Shown: piece by piece, positions 6,213 through 12,605 of the stretch
How positions within the stretch are numbered: position 1 is the first letter of the stretch
Layout of the letters: every line of letters begins with the position of its first letter
NCBI GenBank assembly: GCA_016926235.1
Contig: JAFGOZ010000588.1
Location: 1 to 12,605 of the forward strand
DNA: 12,605 nucleotides
Direction: 5' to 3'
Source: Bacteroidales bacterium
GTDB taxonomy: Bacteria > Bacteroidota > Bacteroidia > Bacteroidales > UBA10428
Notes under the pieces: generated by a model
What the model was told of the DNA's origin: nothing
What the model saw: the letters and a program-made list of their open reading frames with translations, nothing else
Database searches by the model: none
Position numbers and translations under genes: made by a program

Positions 6213-8858
6213 ATGCTGAATGATGAAAAAACATTTTTTGAATATAATGACCTTCTTCAAATTATCAATCGTGGTCCCGGTGTTACTATTATCTGGAGAA
6301 ATAACCCTGACGTATCAGTATGCTTTGTTTCTGATAATATTAATAAAATTACAGGCTATTCCAGTCAGGAATTTCTTTCCGGCACAGTGACTTTAAACCA
6401 AATAATCCATCCTGATGACCTTGAAAAAGTACAAAATAAGAGGGAAACGTCCAGTGCTGATGCAGCATGTGATGAATATGAACTGACATGCTACCGGATT
6501 CTTTCCCGTGGGGATGAGCTAAAATATGTAAATGATCAAACATTTATAAAAAGGGATGAGTTCGGAAAGATCATCCACTATCAGATTATTCTATTGGATA
6601 TTACAGATAGAAGAAAACATGAAGAGTCATTGCGTATATCCCAGTATAGTTTAGATAAAGCGGCAATTGGTGCATTTTGTTTAAATCCCGCGGGGGAAAT
6701 ATATAATGTGAATGATGAAGCCGCACGAATGCTCGGATATACCAGAGAAGAACTTGAATCTCTCTGTCTTTTTGATATTGACCCTATGGTAACCAGTGAC
6801 AATTACGATGAGATATGGCAAATTCTCGTTGATAATGGGGCTAATTCCTTTGAATCTTTTCATCGTAAAAAAGACGGTACAACTATTCCTGTTGAGATTC
6901 ATGCCAATATTCTGGAATATGAAGGCAAAATATTTTCGATCTCCTTTTCAAAAGACATATCGAAAAGGAAACAAGCCGAAAAAGCATTGCAGGACAATTT
7001 AGTACAGCTTCAAGCTGTTTATAAAAATTTGCCCATAACGTTATGGGCGACTGATGAAAATGGTGTCTTTACTCTTTCAGAAGGATTGTCTTTAAAAAAA
7101 CAAAATCTAAATCCCGGAGAACTTGTTGGAAAGTCTGTCTATGATTCTTATAAGGATTATCCTGAAATTATTGAAAATTTAAAACGTGTGCACCAGGGGG
7201 AATCCTGTGAATATGAAGTAGAAGTTCAGGGGATTATTTATCAAAGTTTCTTAACACCTATTTTTGATGAACAAGGCAAGGTAAAGGGAACAAGCGGTAT
7301 CGCGATTGATGTTACGGATAAGCGCAAGGCAGAGGAAGAACTTCTTCATTTGCAGAGTTATCTTACCAACATAATCAACTCTATGCCCTCAATTATTATT
7401 GGTGTAAATTCCAGAGGATGTATAACTCAATGGAATAAAACAGCAGAAGATTGTACGGATATCTCATCAGAAAAGGCATGCGGTGAAAAACTGTCTACCA
7501 TTCTTCCTCAGTTGGAACCAGAAATGGTAAAAATTGAAAATAGCATAGAAAACGGTGAGATAGTACAGGAACATAAACGGTCTGCTACTATTGACAAGAA
7601 TGCTCACTATGAAGAAATGACCATTTATCCTCTGCTTTCCAGCAGTACCAGGGGAGCAGTCATTCGAATTGATGATGTAACGGATCAAGTCAATATGGAA
7701 AAGAAGGTATTCCAGACTGAGAAACTCAGCTCCATTGGCAGTATGGCCGCGGGAATCACTCATGATTTAAATAACCTTCTTACTCCTATTCTCGGCTTTT
7801 CAGAACTATTGTTTCTGAAAATAGAAGAAAAGGAGGAGGGCTACTCTTATGTAAAGCAAATTAAGGATGCTGCTGAAAAAGCTAAAAATCTAGTAGGGCA
7901 ATTACTTTCATTTACCCGTCAGGCTCCCCAGGCATATAGCCATATTGATTTAAATCAGGTCGTAAAAGATTTTTTACAGCTGTTACGCCGCACGATTCGA
8001 GAAGATATAGAAATTCGTTGGGAAAAGGAAAACGAAATTGCAATGATTAATGGAGACAGAGGTCAGCTGGAGCAAATCATTATGAATCTCGCCATTAATT
8101 CACAATTTGCCATGCCGGATGGTGGAACTCTGACTATACGAACAGAACAGAGATATATAGAAACCCATGAAGAGACTATTGGGGGGATGAAGCCTGGTTT
8201 ATACAATATTTTAATTGTTGAAGATACTGGCAGTGGTATGGATAAAGAAACCCAAATGCATATTTTTAATCCTTTTTTCTCAACAAAGGGAAGTAAGGGG
8301 AACGGTTTGGGGTTGGCAACCATCTATGGAATTGTCAAACAGCATGACGGCAATATCCGGCTTTATAGTGAACCTGGTTTAGGTACTATTTTCAGGATAA
8401 GTTTTCCTGCCCTTGATGATGCTGATTATAGAGCTGGTTTAGAAGAAATAAGAGAAACAAAAAATAGAGACGGTATCGAAACAATTCTGATTGCTGAAGA
8501 TAATTATCAGGTAAGAGAATTGACGAAAACTATTCTTGAGCATTCTGGATACAAACTATTGGTAGCTTCTAATGGACAGGAAGCTATAGATAAAATTATG
8601 TCCATGAAAAATGAGGGGGATCCTATACACCTGCTTTTAACCGATTTAATTATGCCGGAAATAAATGGAAGAGACCTTTATAAACAAGCAAAACTTGAAA
8701 TGCCCGAACTAAAAGTGCTATTTATGTCCGGGTATTCTGACATTATCGCTGATCAGAAAAACCCCAATGAGAAATCTTTTTCTATCATTCAAAAACCATT
8801 CAGTTTGTCTTCACTTACAGCAAAAGTAAGAGAAATTCTCGACAAAAAAGAGAATTAA
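6213..8858 (+). CDS. Soluble PAS-repeat hybrid sensor histidine kinase with receiver domain
   Basis: An 881-aa cytoplasmic hybrid kinase. Four PAS-like sensory modules are visible (about 10-137, 144-257, 262-378, 382-497); the first three end in the typical D-[IV]-[ST]-D/K-R-K linker of PAS/PAC units. The HisKA H-box is ITHDLNN with phospho-accepting H517. The HATPase domain has the N-box MNLAINSQFA (N629), the G1 box VEDTGSGMD (D671) and the G2 box GNGLGLAT. A C-terminal receiver (about 757-878) has the acidic pair E762-D763, phosphate acceptor D811 (LLTDLIMP) and K861 (QKPFS). All key residues are present, so it should autophosphorylate and pass phosphate to its own receiver. No membrane segment or DNA-binding output is present, so a separate partner must give the response; none is encoded nearby. 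The ligand is unknown. Confidence 0.93.
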   Translation: MLNDEKTFFEYNDLLQIINRGPGVTIIWRNNPDVSVCFVSDNINKITGYSSQEFLSGTVTLNQIIHPDDLEKVQNKRETSSADAACDEYELTCYRILSRGDELKYVNDQTFIKRDEFGKIIHYQIILLDITDRRKHEESLRISQYSLDKAAIGAFCLNPAGEIYNVNDEAARMLGYTREELESLCLFDIDPMVTSDNYDEIWQILVDNGANSFESFHRKKDGTTIPVEIHANILEYEGKIFSISFSKDISKRKQAEKALQDNLVQLQAVYKNLPITLWATDENGVFTLSEGLSLKKQNLNPGELVGKSVYDSYKDYPEIIENLKRVHQGESCEYEVEVQGIIYQSFLTPIFDEQGKVKGTSGIAIDVTDKRKAEEELLHLQSYLTNIINSMPSIIIGVNSRGCITQWNKTAEDCTDISSEKACGEKLSTILPQLEPEMVKIENSIENGEIVQEHKRSATIDKNAHYEEMTIYPLLSSSTRGAVIRIDDVTDQVNMEKKVFQTEKLSSIGSMAAGITHDLNNLLTPILGFSELLFLKIEEKEEGYSYVKQIKDAAEKAKNLVGQLLSFTRQAPQAYSHIDLNQVVKDFLQLLRRTIREDIEIRWEKENEIAMINGDRGQLEQIIMNLAINSQFAMPDGGTLTIRTEQRYIETHEETIGGMKPGLYNILIVEDTGSGMDKETQMHIFNPFFSTKGSKGNGLGLATIYGIVKQHDGNIRLYSEPGLGTIFRISFPALDDADYRAGLEEIRETKNRDGIETILIAEDNYQVRELTKTILEHSGYKLLVASNGQEAIDKIMSMKNEGDPIHLLLTDLIMPEINGRDLYKQAKLEMPELKVLFMSGYSDIIADQKNPNEKSFSIIQKPFSLSSLTAKVREILDKKEN

Positions 8859-9128
8859 AGAAATTAAAACTGCAGGTATAAGGTATCTGCCGAAATTTTT
8901 CTGAAGTTTCAGAAGAATGTGCTTATTATACCGCTAATATAATTTGCAATGATGTAGAATAGTTAATAATTGAATATATACAGATCATACTGAGAAGCTG
9001 ACAATAAGATCTGTATGCCCCTGTCAACAAGACGGGGTGTTAACCAGACATATAAAAAATAATCGAGAAGAAAAAATTTTATTGAACCAAGCAGCTCCCG
9101 GCTCATAGAAAATATATTCAGTTTCCAC
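8859..9128. other. Intergenic stretch with hairpins after the kinase
   Basis: I see no coding frame here. It holds a weak hairpin TTCTGA-AGTT-TCAGAA (8899-8914), a 9-bp perfect inverted repeat ATACAGATC/GATCTGTAT (8978-8986 with 9008-9016), and directly behind it a strong G/C hairpin, CCCC-T-GTC with GAC-GGGG (9018-9037), with a 5-nt loop and one bulged T. None has a clear T-tract. Together they may end the kinase transcript. Confidence 0.5.
9018..9037. terminator. Strong GC hairpin downstream of the kinase
   Basis: CCCC and GTC pair with GAC and GGGG around the loop AACAA, with a single bulged T. It is the most stable hairpin between 8859 and 9128. The missing T-tract leaves terminator function unproven. 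Confidence 0.35.
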
Positions 9129-9314
9129 TTACATTGCGTAAGAATATAAGTTCTGATTCAGTTCCCGGATTTTCTGCCCGCTGGCATATATTTTATTGAG
9201 CCAATTGAACTTTTTGTTGTAATTAATTTTATACTGTTTTAAACAGGTACTAAAATTATCGGGATGGTTCGCATACCGGGTTTCCCCGACCGTTATTGCG
9301 AAACTTATGGAACA
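9129..9314 (-). pseudogene. C-terminal remnant of an unrecognised gene
   Basis: A minus-strand frame with no start codon runs from just below a TGA at about 9315-9317 to the TAA at 9131-9129. It reads as a convincing protein tail: SFAITVGETRYANHPDNF, then CLKQYKINYNKKFNWLNKIY, then ASGQKIRELNQNLYSYAM. The composition is balanced and unlike random AT-rich translation. There is no ribosome binding site or start, so the 5' part is lost or out of frame. I do not recognise the family; phage or transposon origin is possible. Confidence 0.4.
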
Positions 9315-9332
9315 TCATCCCTGCCTGGCAGG
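9261..9332. repeat. Nested palindrome upstream of the small membrane protein
   Basis: GGGATG (9261-9266) pairs with CATCCC (9316-9321), and TTCGCA (9268-9273) pairs with TGCGAA (9297-9302). Inside these, CGGG (9277-9280) pairs with CCCG (9285-9288). Overlapping the right arm is CCTGCC-T-GGCAGG (9320-9332), a near-perfect odd palindrome. It may be a structured element or an attC-like relic, but no GTTRRRY/RYYYAAC pair frames it. Confidence 0.45.
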
Positions 9333-9427
9333 ACATACAAAACTCTTACAAAGCGAAAACAGACGAAATTCTTATATGATTCAGTTAGCGGCAATTGTTT
9401 TGGAGATACTTTTTAGGAGAGACAATT

Positions 9428-9745
9428 ATGAGAACATTATTAGTTTCAATGATTATTGGAATTGCGGCAGGAATTATTGATATTTTGCCAATGATAATTC
9501 AAAAAATGGATAAGAGATCAATTCTATCAGCTTTTTTACAATATTTTTTCGTATCAATAATCATTGTTAATATTAATTTGCCTGGAATTATTTGGTGGCT
9601 ACAAGGAAGTTTAATCGCACTTGCATTAGCCAGTCCTATTATAATAATCGTATCTGAGAAAGACAGAAAAGCAGTTCCTATCATTGCTTCAATGTCTGTA
9701 CTACTTGGCGCCTTAATTAGCATTGCTGGGCACTTTTTTGGTTAA
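9428..9745 (+). CDS. Small integral membrane protein (105 aa)
   Basis: About four hydrophobic helices (LLVSMIIGIAAGIIDILPMII; FLQYFFVSIIIVNI; GSLIALALASPIIIIV; IASMSVLLGALISIAGHFF) joined by short charged loops (QKMDKRS, SEKDRKA). The G-I-A-A-G-I-I-D-I-L-P-M motif in helix 1 recurs in small conserved membrane proteins of unknown function that I recall from Firmicutes and Archaea. The ATG at 9428 follows AGGAGAG (9415-9421), which fixes this start over the TTG at 9395. It has no recognisable partner. A transporter-like or immunity-like role cannot be decided from sequence. Confidence 0.75.
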   Translation: MRTLLVSMIIGIAAGIIDILPMIIQKMDKRSILSAFLQYFFVSIIIVNINLPGIIWWLQGSLIALALASPIIIIVSEKDRKAVPIIASMSVLLGALISIAGHFFG

Positions 9746-9747
9746 TT

Positions 9748-9911
9748 ATGGCTAAAAGAGAAATCGAAAGAAAGAAAGAGAATGCGTAATTCCTAAAGAC
9801 AATTCTTCCAAAAATGTACTCTCGATGAAAAATAATCGATATTGTTGTTCAAATGATGATGATCCATTGTTTTCAATTGTGTCAAAACAGATTAATTCAG
9901 TTGAATATTAA
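9748..9911 (+). pseudogene. Small frameshifted ORF after the membrane protein
   Basis: The ATG at 9748, 2 nt after the previous stop, begins MAKREIERKKENA and stops. One base away in frame, the sequence continues ECVIPKDNSSKNVLSMKNN... to ...KQINSVEY and the TAA at 9909-9911. The shift falls in a GAAAGAAAGAAAG tract, a site prone to slippage. Repaired, it would be a soluble peptide of roughly 54 aa. No ribosome binding site is clear, so it may depend on coupling to the membrane protein gene. Unrecognised. Confidence 0.3.
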
Positions 9912-9932
9912 GTTTTGTGTAAAAATGCAATA

Positions 9933-10355
9933 ATGAATATTATTGTTAGAAAAGATATTAATACATTTTTAAAGAAAACAATAATTCCTCAATTTAGGGA
10001 AAAAGGCTTTACAGGCTCGTTTCCTCATCTTAGAAGAATTATAGAAACCTCTATTGATTTAATAACATTTCAGTTTGATCGCTACGGCGGTGGTTTTGTT
10101 ATAGAACTTGCAAAAGCGAAGAATGAAGTTTTCAAAACACACTGGGGGGAGGAGATTCCTCAATCAAAATTAACGGCACATGATCTCAACGAAAGAACTC
10201 GAATACATACAAAAGGAATTCTTCAAGATAGCGCTACTGAAAATTGGTTTCGTTATGACAAAGGTAGTTTATTTTCAAACCCATTGAAACAAATCCAAAA
10301 TGACATTGAGAAAAACATGAGCGTTATTGAAAAATTTTTTAATCCGAGAATGTGA
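9933..10355 (+). CDS. DUF4304-family protein
   Basis: A 140-aa soluble protein matching the DUF4304 pattern (PF14137): an N-terminal 'FLKKTIIPQFREKGFTG' helix, a strand pair around 'LITFQFDRYGGGFVIELA', and a closing 'NWFRYDKG' segment. Members are small proteins of unknown function, frequent in accessory regions and next to toxin-immunity genes; by that company they may be immunity proteins, which is inference. I chose the ATG at 9933. The upstream in-frame TTG at 9915 would add six residues, and neither start has a clear Shine-Dalgarno sequence. A structured, attC-like region starts 28 bp after the stop. Confidence 0.7.
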   Translation: MNIIVRKDINTFLKKTIIPQFREKGFTGSFPHLRRIIETSIDLITFQFDRYGGGFVIELAKAKNEVFKTHWGEEIPQSKLTAHDLNERTRIHTKGILQDSATENWFRYDKGSLFSNPLKQIQNDIEKNMSVIEKFFNPRM

Positions 10356-10382
10356 AAGCTTTGCGGACACATTTTATGCTGT

Positions 10383-10514
10383 ATCTAACAGCCAATATAC
10401 GCGGCGGCTTCACCTTGGCCTTCGGCAAATAGCTTCTTTGAGCAATTTTGAAAAAGTATGATATACTTTTCCCTAAATTGCTCAAGCCCGCCAGGGGCGG
10501 GTTAACTGTTACCT
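10383..10514. other. Structured intergenic element, weak attC resemblance
   Basis: It begins with ATCTAAC, an exact RYYYAAC match, 28 bp after the DUF4304 stop. TAACAG at the left is mirrored by CTGTTA at the right, GGCGGCTT by AAGCCCGCC, and the centre is a long stem (10440-10483). The overall shape and size (about 130 bp) are those of an attC site, but the right core would be GTTACCT, which breaks the GTTRRRY rule at two positions. It may simply be a terminator cluster. Confidence 0.25.
10440..10483. terminator. Long two-step hairpin downstream of the DUF4304 gene
   Basis: GAGCAATTT (10440-10448) pairs with AAATTGCTC (10475-10483), and inside it AAAAGTAT (10452-10459) pairs with ATACTTTT (10463-10470) around a 3-nt loop. 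There are seventeen base pairs in all, with a small internal loop. It is followed at once by a second hairpin, CCCGCC-AGG-GGCGGG (10487-10501). Confidence 0.45.
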
Positions 10515-10574
10515 ATGTCCTGAAGTCGGACCGGGCTTAACTGGTTGAAAAAAGCAAGAGCCCGCATCCGCGCG

Positions 10575-10607
10575 AGCCTTTTAAGAAGGCTTTAACAAAA
10601 CTATAAT
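10575..10607 (+). promoter_or_regulatory. Promoter and small hairpin before the DUF1566 lipoprotein
   Basis: A perfect TATAAT lies at 10602-10607, 32 bp before the ATG; a weak -35 (TTTTAA, 10579-10584) sits 17 bp upstream. The -35 region lies within a hairpin AGCCTT-TTAAG-AAGGCT (10575-10591), so structure and promoter overlap. Confidence 0.45.
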
Positions 10608-10638
10608 GGCATGGAAAAATAAAATTTGAGGATAATAC

Positions 10639-11535
10639 ATGAAACAGAAGAAGAACATTTTTTTTGGTTTGCTGATTGCAGCATCATTATTACTGGCAAT
10701 TAGTTGCGATATAACAGAATCAAATGATGGCGGAACCGACGGCGGAGGTGCAACACCGACAGCCGTAACCTTTGAAAGTGCGGTTTCAGCAGATGGGGCA
10801 GATGGTACTGCTAACACAACAGAATTAACGCTAACATTCAGTGTCGATCCGACCACATTAGCAGCAGGCGACATTACAGTAACCGGTGCAACTAAAGGTG
10901 CTTTATCAGGAAGCGGTACGACAAGAACACTTGCTGTCTCCAACATTACTGTTGCCAATGGTGAAACAGTATCGATTGCCATAGCAAGTCCAAGCGGTTA
11001 CACGATAATCGGTTCGCCACAGACAGCAGTCGTATATAGATTATTTATCATAGGCGACATCGGCCCGAGCGGTGTAGGTATAGTATTCTACACAACAGAC
11101 GGCGGCTCGCATGGACTGGAAGTGGCGCCGAGCGATCAGAGCACATCTCAGGTATGGATAGCAGGAGGATCTACACAAGCAAATGAAAATGGTAATACCG
11201 GAACGGCCATAGGAACAGGATTGGCAAACAGTAATGCGATCATAGATCAAACCGGACATACCGGAAGCGCGGCAAAAATATGCAAAGATTATAATGGAGG
11301 CGGTTTTAGTGATTGGTTTTTACCGTCCAAAGATGAGCTGAATGCTATATGGGAGAACCTTGTTGATGATGGTACAGGATCAAACAGCGGCGTTGGAGGT
11401 TTCACTGGAACCTACTATTGGTCGTCGTCAGAGGGCGATAGTGACGAAGCGTGGGGGCAGAGCTTTGGCAGTGGAAGCCAGAGCTACGGCCCTAAGAATT
11501 ACGGCACACGGGTTCGGGCTATTCGGGCTTTTTAA
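10639..11535 (+). CDS. Surface lipoprotein with Ig-like and DUF1566 domains; possible retroelement-diversified tail
   Basis: A 298-aa lipoprotein. The signal peptide ends in the lipobox L-A-I-S-C with C23. A Gly/Thr linker is followed by an Ig-like domain (about 40-130: VTFESAVSADG..., LTLTFSVDPTTLAAGDITVT, ...VSNITVANGETVSIAIAS). Residues about 138-298 are a DUF1566 domain (PF07603), a C-type-lectin-like fold: GDIGPSGVGIVFYTTDGG near its start, GGGFSDWFLPSKDELN, then YYWSSSE and the closing RVRAIRAF. The ATG at 10639 has GAGGA upstream. The gene is visibly richer in G and C than its neighbours, suggesting transfer or different selection. In several DGR systems DUF1566-like domains are the diversified ligand-binding module. 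The function is probably display and binding at the cell surface. Confidence 0.85.
   Translation: MKQKKNIFFGLLIAASLLLAISCDITESNDGGTDGGGATPTAVTFESAVSADGADGTANTTELTLTFSVDPTTLAAGDITVTGATKGALSGSGTTRTLAVSNITVANGETVSIAIASPSGYTIIGSPQTAVVYRLFIIGDIGPSGVGIVFYTTDGGSHGLEVAPSDQSTSQVWIAGGSTQANENGNTGTAIGTGLANSNAIIDQTGHTGSAAKICKDYNGGGFSDWFLPSKDELNAIWENLVDDGTGSNSGVGGFTGTYYWSSSEGDSDEAWGQSFGSGSQSYGPKNYGTRVRAIRAF
11413..11535 (+). other. Candidate DGR variable region at the 3' end of the lipoprotein gene
   Basis: After the conserved YYWSSSE, many codons up to RVRAIRAF are of the NNC/NNT kind encoding G, S, D, N or Y (GGC, GAT, AGT, GAC, AGC, TAC and so on), placed between fixed W, Q, F and K codons. This is the pattern left when AAC/AAT codons of a template repeat are mutagenised at adenines. 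The region ends in the constant CGG-GTT-CGG-GCT and stop, as retroelement variable regions do. No template repeat or reverse transcriptase lies in the window. Confidence 0.4.
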
Positions 11536-11662
11536 CAATTTATCAGGTTAACTCCTGAAGGAGTTGGGAGCGATAGATCCCCATTATATTTTTTTATAAT
11601 GGTGCTATACTTTCGGTACATCCTGCGTCGGTTCGGGAAAGAATCTGCAAACAGATTCTTTC
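11536..11662. terminator. Hairpin cluster after the DUF1566 lipoprotein
   Basis: Three hairpins follow the stop: AACTCC-TGAA-GGAGTT (11550-11565), CCATTATA-TTTTTT-TATAATGG (11581-11602) and GAAAGAATCTG-CAAA-CAGATTCTTTC (11637-11662, an 11-bp perfect stem). The last directly abuts the stop of the minus-strand fragment at 11663 and could terminate transcripts from both sides. The first lies where retroelement targets often carry a short cruciform. Confidence 0.5.
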
Positions 11663-11837
11663 TACTCACTCTCCTTGGCTGCATTATGATCTAAAAGCAT
11701 TTCAGGCATTTGATTGAGCTTGCCGAAGTGATGTGTATCAATTGATTCTTAAAATGCTTGAGTTTACCAAGGACTTCCCGAGGTAGTATAAGTTTACCCT
11801 TGAGCAGGAATGAAACGGAATTAGGTTGAATACGGCG
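11663..11837 (-). pseudogene. Decayed coding fragment, unrecognised
   Basis: On the minus strand one frame reads IQPNSVSFLLKGKLILPREV then LGKLKHFKNQ. A single-base shift near 11738-11748 continues with IDTHHFGKLNQMPEMLLDHN then AAKESE and the TAG at 11665-11663. The joined piece (about 56 aa) looks like a protein C-terminus. Its position between hairpins and next to insertion-sequence remains suggests a transposon gene, but I cannot name the family. Confidence 0.35.
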
Positions 11838-12030
11838 CTATCCATGCCGCAGCTTTATTACTGTAACAAAAGCCCAGCCCCAGCCTATACCGGCTACGTT
11901 TCGCGAGTACCCAAATTGGCTCCCGTTGGTCGCTAACTTCGGGTACTCGCGGAACGTTGTTCAAAATATAAATGGCAAGTATAGCTCCCTCAGTCGCGGA
12001 AAATAGTTTTCCCTCACCGAATAAAAAAAA
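11838..12030. repeat. Gene-free stretch with a long inverted repeat
   Basis: A 17-bp inverted repeat (ACGTTTCGCGAGTACCC, 11896-11912, with its complement at 11941-11957) has one T-G wobble and a 28-nt loop. Inside the loop GTTGG can pair with CTAAC. I see no coding frame here. The palindrome lies just downstream of the istB fragment and may belong to an element end. Confidence 0.5.
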
Positions 12031-12234
12031 TTATTCCTCCTTTTTTGATTTTTTAGTTCTGTAAGAATCACCATTAAGTGAAAATATATGTGAATGATGC
12101 AATAGACGATCCAGTAGTGCAGCAGTTAAAATATCATCTCCCATCATTTCAGACCAGTCATTGAAATTTTTGTTAGATGCAATAATAATTGAATTTCTTT
12201 CATACATTTCACTTATCAAATTGAAAAATAGTAT
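12031..12234 (-). pseudogene. istB: C-terminal fragment of IstB (IS21-family ATP-binding helper)
   Basis: The frame reads NLISEMYERNSIIIASNKNF, then NDWSEMMGDDILTAALLDRL, then LHHSHIFSLNGDSYRTK. This is the classic IstB C-terminus (family: LI..RYE..S.I.TSN..F..W...FGD....A.LDRLLHH). Walker A and B, which lie further upstream in IstB, are missing. An in-frame TGA at 12237-12235 and istA-derived sequence directly before it show an internal deletion. It has no start or ribosome binding site and is non-functional. Confidence 0.85.
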
Positions 12235-12579
12235 TCAAACGCATTCAAGAAATGTTCTATAACATCTTTTGTTTTGAAAGGAGCTTCCTGTACCGCTGCG
12301 TATCTGTTTCTGTTGGATAAATGCAATGACGCAAAATATATTCCTTTGTACAATTTACTATTTTCTCTTCTCCAAAACCGAGTTGCATTTGCAATTCCGG
12401 TTTTGTCTGGTCTACGTGTTCGTAAATCTGTATTTTGTGTTTTTAAATTCCAACTCCGTCATATTGCAGTATTTTCTGACCGTTTTCAGATCCTGTCTGG
12501 TTTGTCTGGAAATTTATTTTTTACTTTTTTTTGCTTGATTAAATTTTCTGATTTTTTTGTAATCTTTCATAATTATCAT
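12215..12579 (-). pseudogene. istA: Shattered IstA transposase remains (IS21 family)
   Basis: Three minus-strand pieces in different frames line up with IstA order. They are an N-terminal MKDYKKIRKFNQ (ATG at 12570, or 12579), a helix-turn-helix-like RQDLKTVRKYCN around 12500-12460, and an RNase-H-core-like piece, IYFASLHLSNRNRYAAVQEA then PFKTKDVIEHFLNAFEYYF, ending near 12220. The last matches the family's 'SRYxYxxFxxxPFTTKDVIxxHxxAFxYFGG' stretch. Frameshifts and deletions separate the pieces, and the istB tail follows without the rest of istA. Family assignment rests on order and motifs. Confidence 0.6.
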
Positions 12580-12605
12580 GTTGCCGTTGACCTTTTATTT
12601 TGGTC

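Larger units (their letters stand above)
12031..12605 (-). mobile_element. Degenerate IS21-family insertion sequence
   Basis: Shattered istA followed by the istB C-terminus, same strand and order as in IS21 elements, in about 0.6 kb instead of the usual 2 kb or more. Terminal repeats were not identified; the upstream end may be outside the window. Confidence 0.65.

Noticed and set aside
10581..10982. Minus-strand 133-aa frame opposite the DUF1566 lipoprotein
   Set aside because: Repetitive V/A/P composition opposite a clear lipoprotein with lipobox and domain motifs; a shadow.
12326..12538. Plus-strand 70-aa hydrophobic frame
   Set aside because: F/L/Y-rich translation of the complement of A-rich istA sequence, without a ribosome binding site.

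Overview
The window is AT-rich bacterial DNA. I infer a low-GC spirochaete (Treponema-like) or a relative. The main clue is an Ig-like/DUF1566 lipoprotein of a type common in that phylum; a large soluble PAS hybrid kinase and a second small lipoprotein are compatible but not diagnostic. No rRNA, tRNA or core housekeeping gene is present, so this is an inference. The gene content is that of an accessory region: small single-domain genes, decayed genes, insertion-sequence remains at both ends and many palindromes.

Left part (1-5500). The window opens on the last codons of an IS3-family transposase. Next comes a TTG-started membrane acyltransferase with an intrinsic terminator. From about 1540 to 5450 everything reads on the minus strand: an 86-aa protein, an SH3b lipoprotein preceded by a 22-aa ORF, an Imm11-type immunity protein, a coiled-coil-like 102-aa protein, and at least two broken genes (1543-2342 and about 4662-5115). 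Between the lipoprotein and the immunity gene lies a long imperfect palindrome. Its ends resemble an integron attC recombination site, and its interior holds two tandem copies of a 56-bp hairpin repeat.

Middle (5500-8860). A 78-aa protein of unknown function and an 881-aa soluble hybrid histidine kinase (four PAS-like modules, HisKA, HATPase, receiver) read on the plus strand, each with a recognisable promoter.

Right part (8860-12605). A stretch of about 570 bp holds hairpins and the tail of a decayed minus-strand gene. It is followed by a small membrane protein, a frameshifted mini-ORF, a DUF4304 protein, a second structured intergenic region, and a lipoprotein with an Ig-like domain and a DUF1566 (C-type-lectin-like) domain. 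The last 40 codons of that lipoprotein look like the variable region of a diversity-generating retroelement target. The window ends in decayed coding fragments and a compressed IS21 remnant (istA pieces joined to the istB C-terminus).

How the genes work together: there is no obvious pathway. The themes are cell-surface modification and display (acyltransferase, two lipoproteins), one sensory kinase with its own receiver, and an orphan immunity gene behind a broken gene. The most interesting candidates are the attC-like element with its repeat insertion and the putative hypervariable lipoprotein tail.
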